7,313 nt of DNA from Deltaproteobacteria bacterium (GTDB taxonomy: Bacteria; Desulfobacterota; Desulfobacteria; Desulfobacterales; ETH-SRB1), in the NCBI GenBank assembly GCA_030627475.1, contig DAOURZ010000062.1:1-7313 (forward strand), given 5' to 3'. The first letter of the stretch is position 1, and each line of letters starts with the position of its first letter. A program made the position numbers and the translations under genes. Under the pieces are notes generated by a model. It searched no databases. It was not told the origin of the DNA and was given only the letters and a program-made list of their open reading frames with translations. This document shows positions 6,826 through 7,313 of this stretch, one piece after another.

Positions 6826-6833
6826 AAGGGGAG
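6826..6833 (+). promoter_or_regulatory. Ribosome binding site of lon
   Basis: AAGGGGAG lies just after the clpX stop, 10 bases before a TTG at 6844 and 16 bases before the in-frame ATG at 6850. The spacing favours TTG, but the two starts differ by only two codons (TTG-AAA-ATG). Confidence 0.7.
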
Positions 6834-6843
6834 CAGAGTTATA

Positions 6844-7313
6844 TTGAAAATGATAAAATTCCCAAAAATATTCAAAGAGGATATGCCGGATCAGATAGAA
6901 CAAAAGCTCCCGCTTTTGCCTTTAAGGGATATTGTGATTTTTCCTTATATGGTAGCTCCTCTTTTTGTTGGACGAGCAAAATCTATAAATGCGCTTGCCG
7001 ATGCAATGAATAAAAACAAGAACATTTTTCTTGCCTCACAGAAAAAGACAGGTATTGATAATCCACAGGAAAAGGATATTAATTCTATCGGTGTTTTTGG
7101 AAAAGTGCTTCAACTGCTTAAGCTTCCCGATAATACGGTAAAGATTCTTGTTGAGGGAAAGTTAAGGGGATGCATAAAATGCTTTGTTCAGCAAAATGGC
7201 TTTTTCAGTGTAGATGTTGAGCCGGTTATTGAGCCGGAAATTCAGGTTGCAGAAGGTATTGCGCTTAGCAGAGCTGTTGTTGAGAGTTTTGAAAAATATG
7301 CTGATCTGTCGAA
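6844..7313 (+). CDS. lon: ATP-dependent Lon protease (partial, N-terminal domain only)
   Basis: The frame is open from 6844 to the right edge, giving 156 complete codons; the ATPase and protease domains lie outside the window. Lon is a cytoplasmic homo-oligomeric AAA+ serine protease that removes misfolded and short-lived regulatory proteins. The visible part is the N-terminal substrate-recognition (LAN) domain. It opens, after a short leader, with LPLLPLRDIVIFPYMVAPLFV (about residues 23-43), the hallmark of Lon N-domains, and continues with FGKVLQLLKLPDNTVKILVEG (about 87-107), also typical. The likely start is TTG at 6844; ATG at 6850 is the alternative, and a further ATG near 6880 would still keep the domain. 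It follows clpX by 21 bases and belongs to the same operon. Family certain, start uncertain. Confidence 0.95.
   Translation, partial: MKMIKFPKIFKEDMPDQIEQKLPLLPLRDIVIFPYMVAPLFVGRAKSINALADAMNKNKNIFLASQKKTGIDNPQEKDINSIGVFGKVLQLLKLPDNTVKILVEGKLRGCIKCFVQQNGFFSVDVEPVIEPEIQVAEGIALSRAVVESFEKYADLS

Noticed and set aside
6429..6875. Minus-strand 148-codon ORF opposite the end of clpX
   Set aside because: It is antisense to a certain gene, with composition expected of a shadow and no family resemblance.

Overview
The window is AT-rich bacterial chromosome and, from gene content and protein sequences, most likely from the Desulfobacterota (Desulfobacteraceae-like sulfate reducers or relatives). The supports are a full-length PlsB-type glycerol-3-phosphate acyltransferase, a short lipid-anchored or secreted-type Amidase_3 protein, and an unbroken tig-clpP-clpX-lon run. 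This lineage call is inference from protein character; no marker such as 16S rRNA is present.

Left part (1-3337), all minus strand. A plsB-like gene runs off the left edge (1-1254), so only the N-terminal 418 residues are visible, ending just after the first two acyltransferase motifs. Next comes about 400 bases with no convincing gene (1255-1650), which holds a strong small palindrome and other inverted repeats. Two small unrecognised genes follow: a 98-codon ORF with weak support (1651-1947) and an 81-codon gene with a good ribosome binding site (2076-2321). The 81-codon gene sits directly behind an intrinsic terminator that follows tRNA-Pro(UGG). Upstream of the tRNA is a gene for a secreted or membrane-anchored N-acetylmuramoyl-L-alanine amidase (2585-3337).

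Right part (3462-7313), all plus strand. tRNA-Leu(UAG) is followed after 79 bases by trigger factor (tig), then clpP, clpX and the first 156 codons of lon. The intergenic gaps are tiny (2 bases, 1 base and about 21 bases), and clpP's ribosome binding site lies inside the end of tig, so this is an operon with probable translational coupling. Together it encodes a protein-quality-control pathway. Trigger factor meets nascent chains at the ribosome, the ClpXP unfoldase-protease degrades tagged and regulatory proteins, and Lon degrades misfolded proteins. No separate promoter or terminator was seen between tRNA-Leu and tig, so the tRNA promoter may drive the operon.

Most of the window is ordinary housekeeping DNA. 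I did not find a convincing new system. The places most worth a second look are the terminator-in-leader arrangement in front of the 81-codon gene, the repeat-rich gap at 1255-1650, the imperfect hairpin between tRNA-Leu and tig, and the unusual residues in trigger factor and the ClpX loop.
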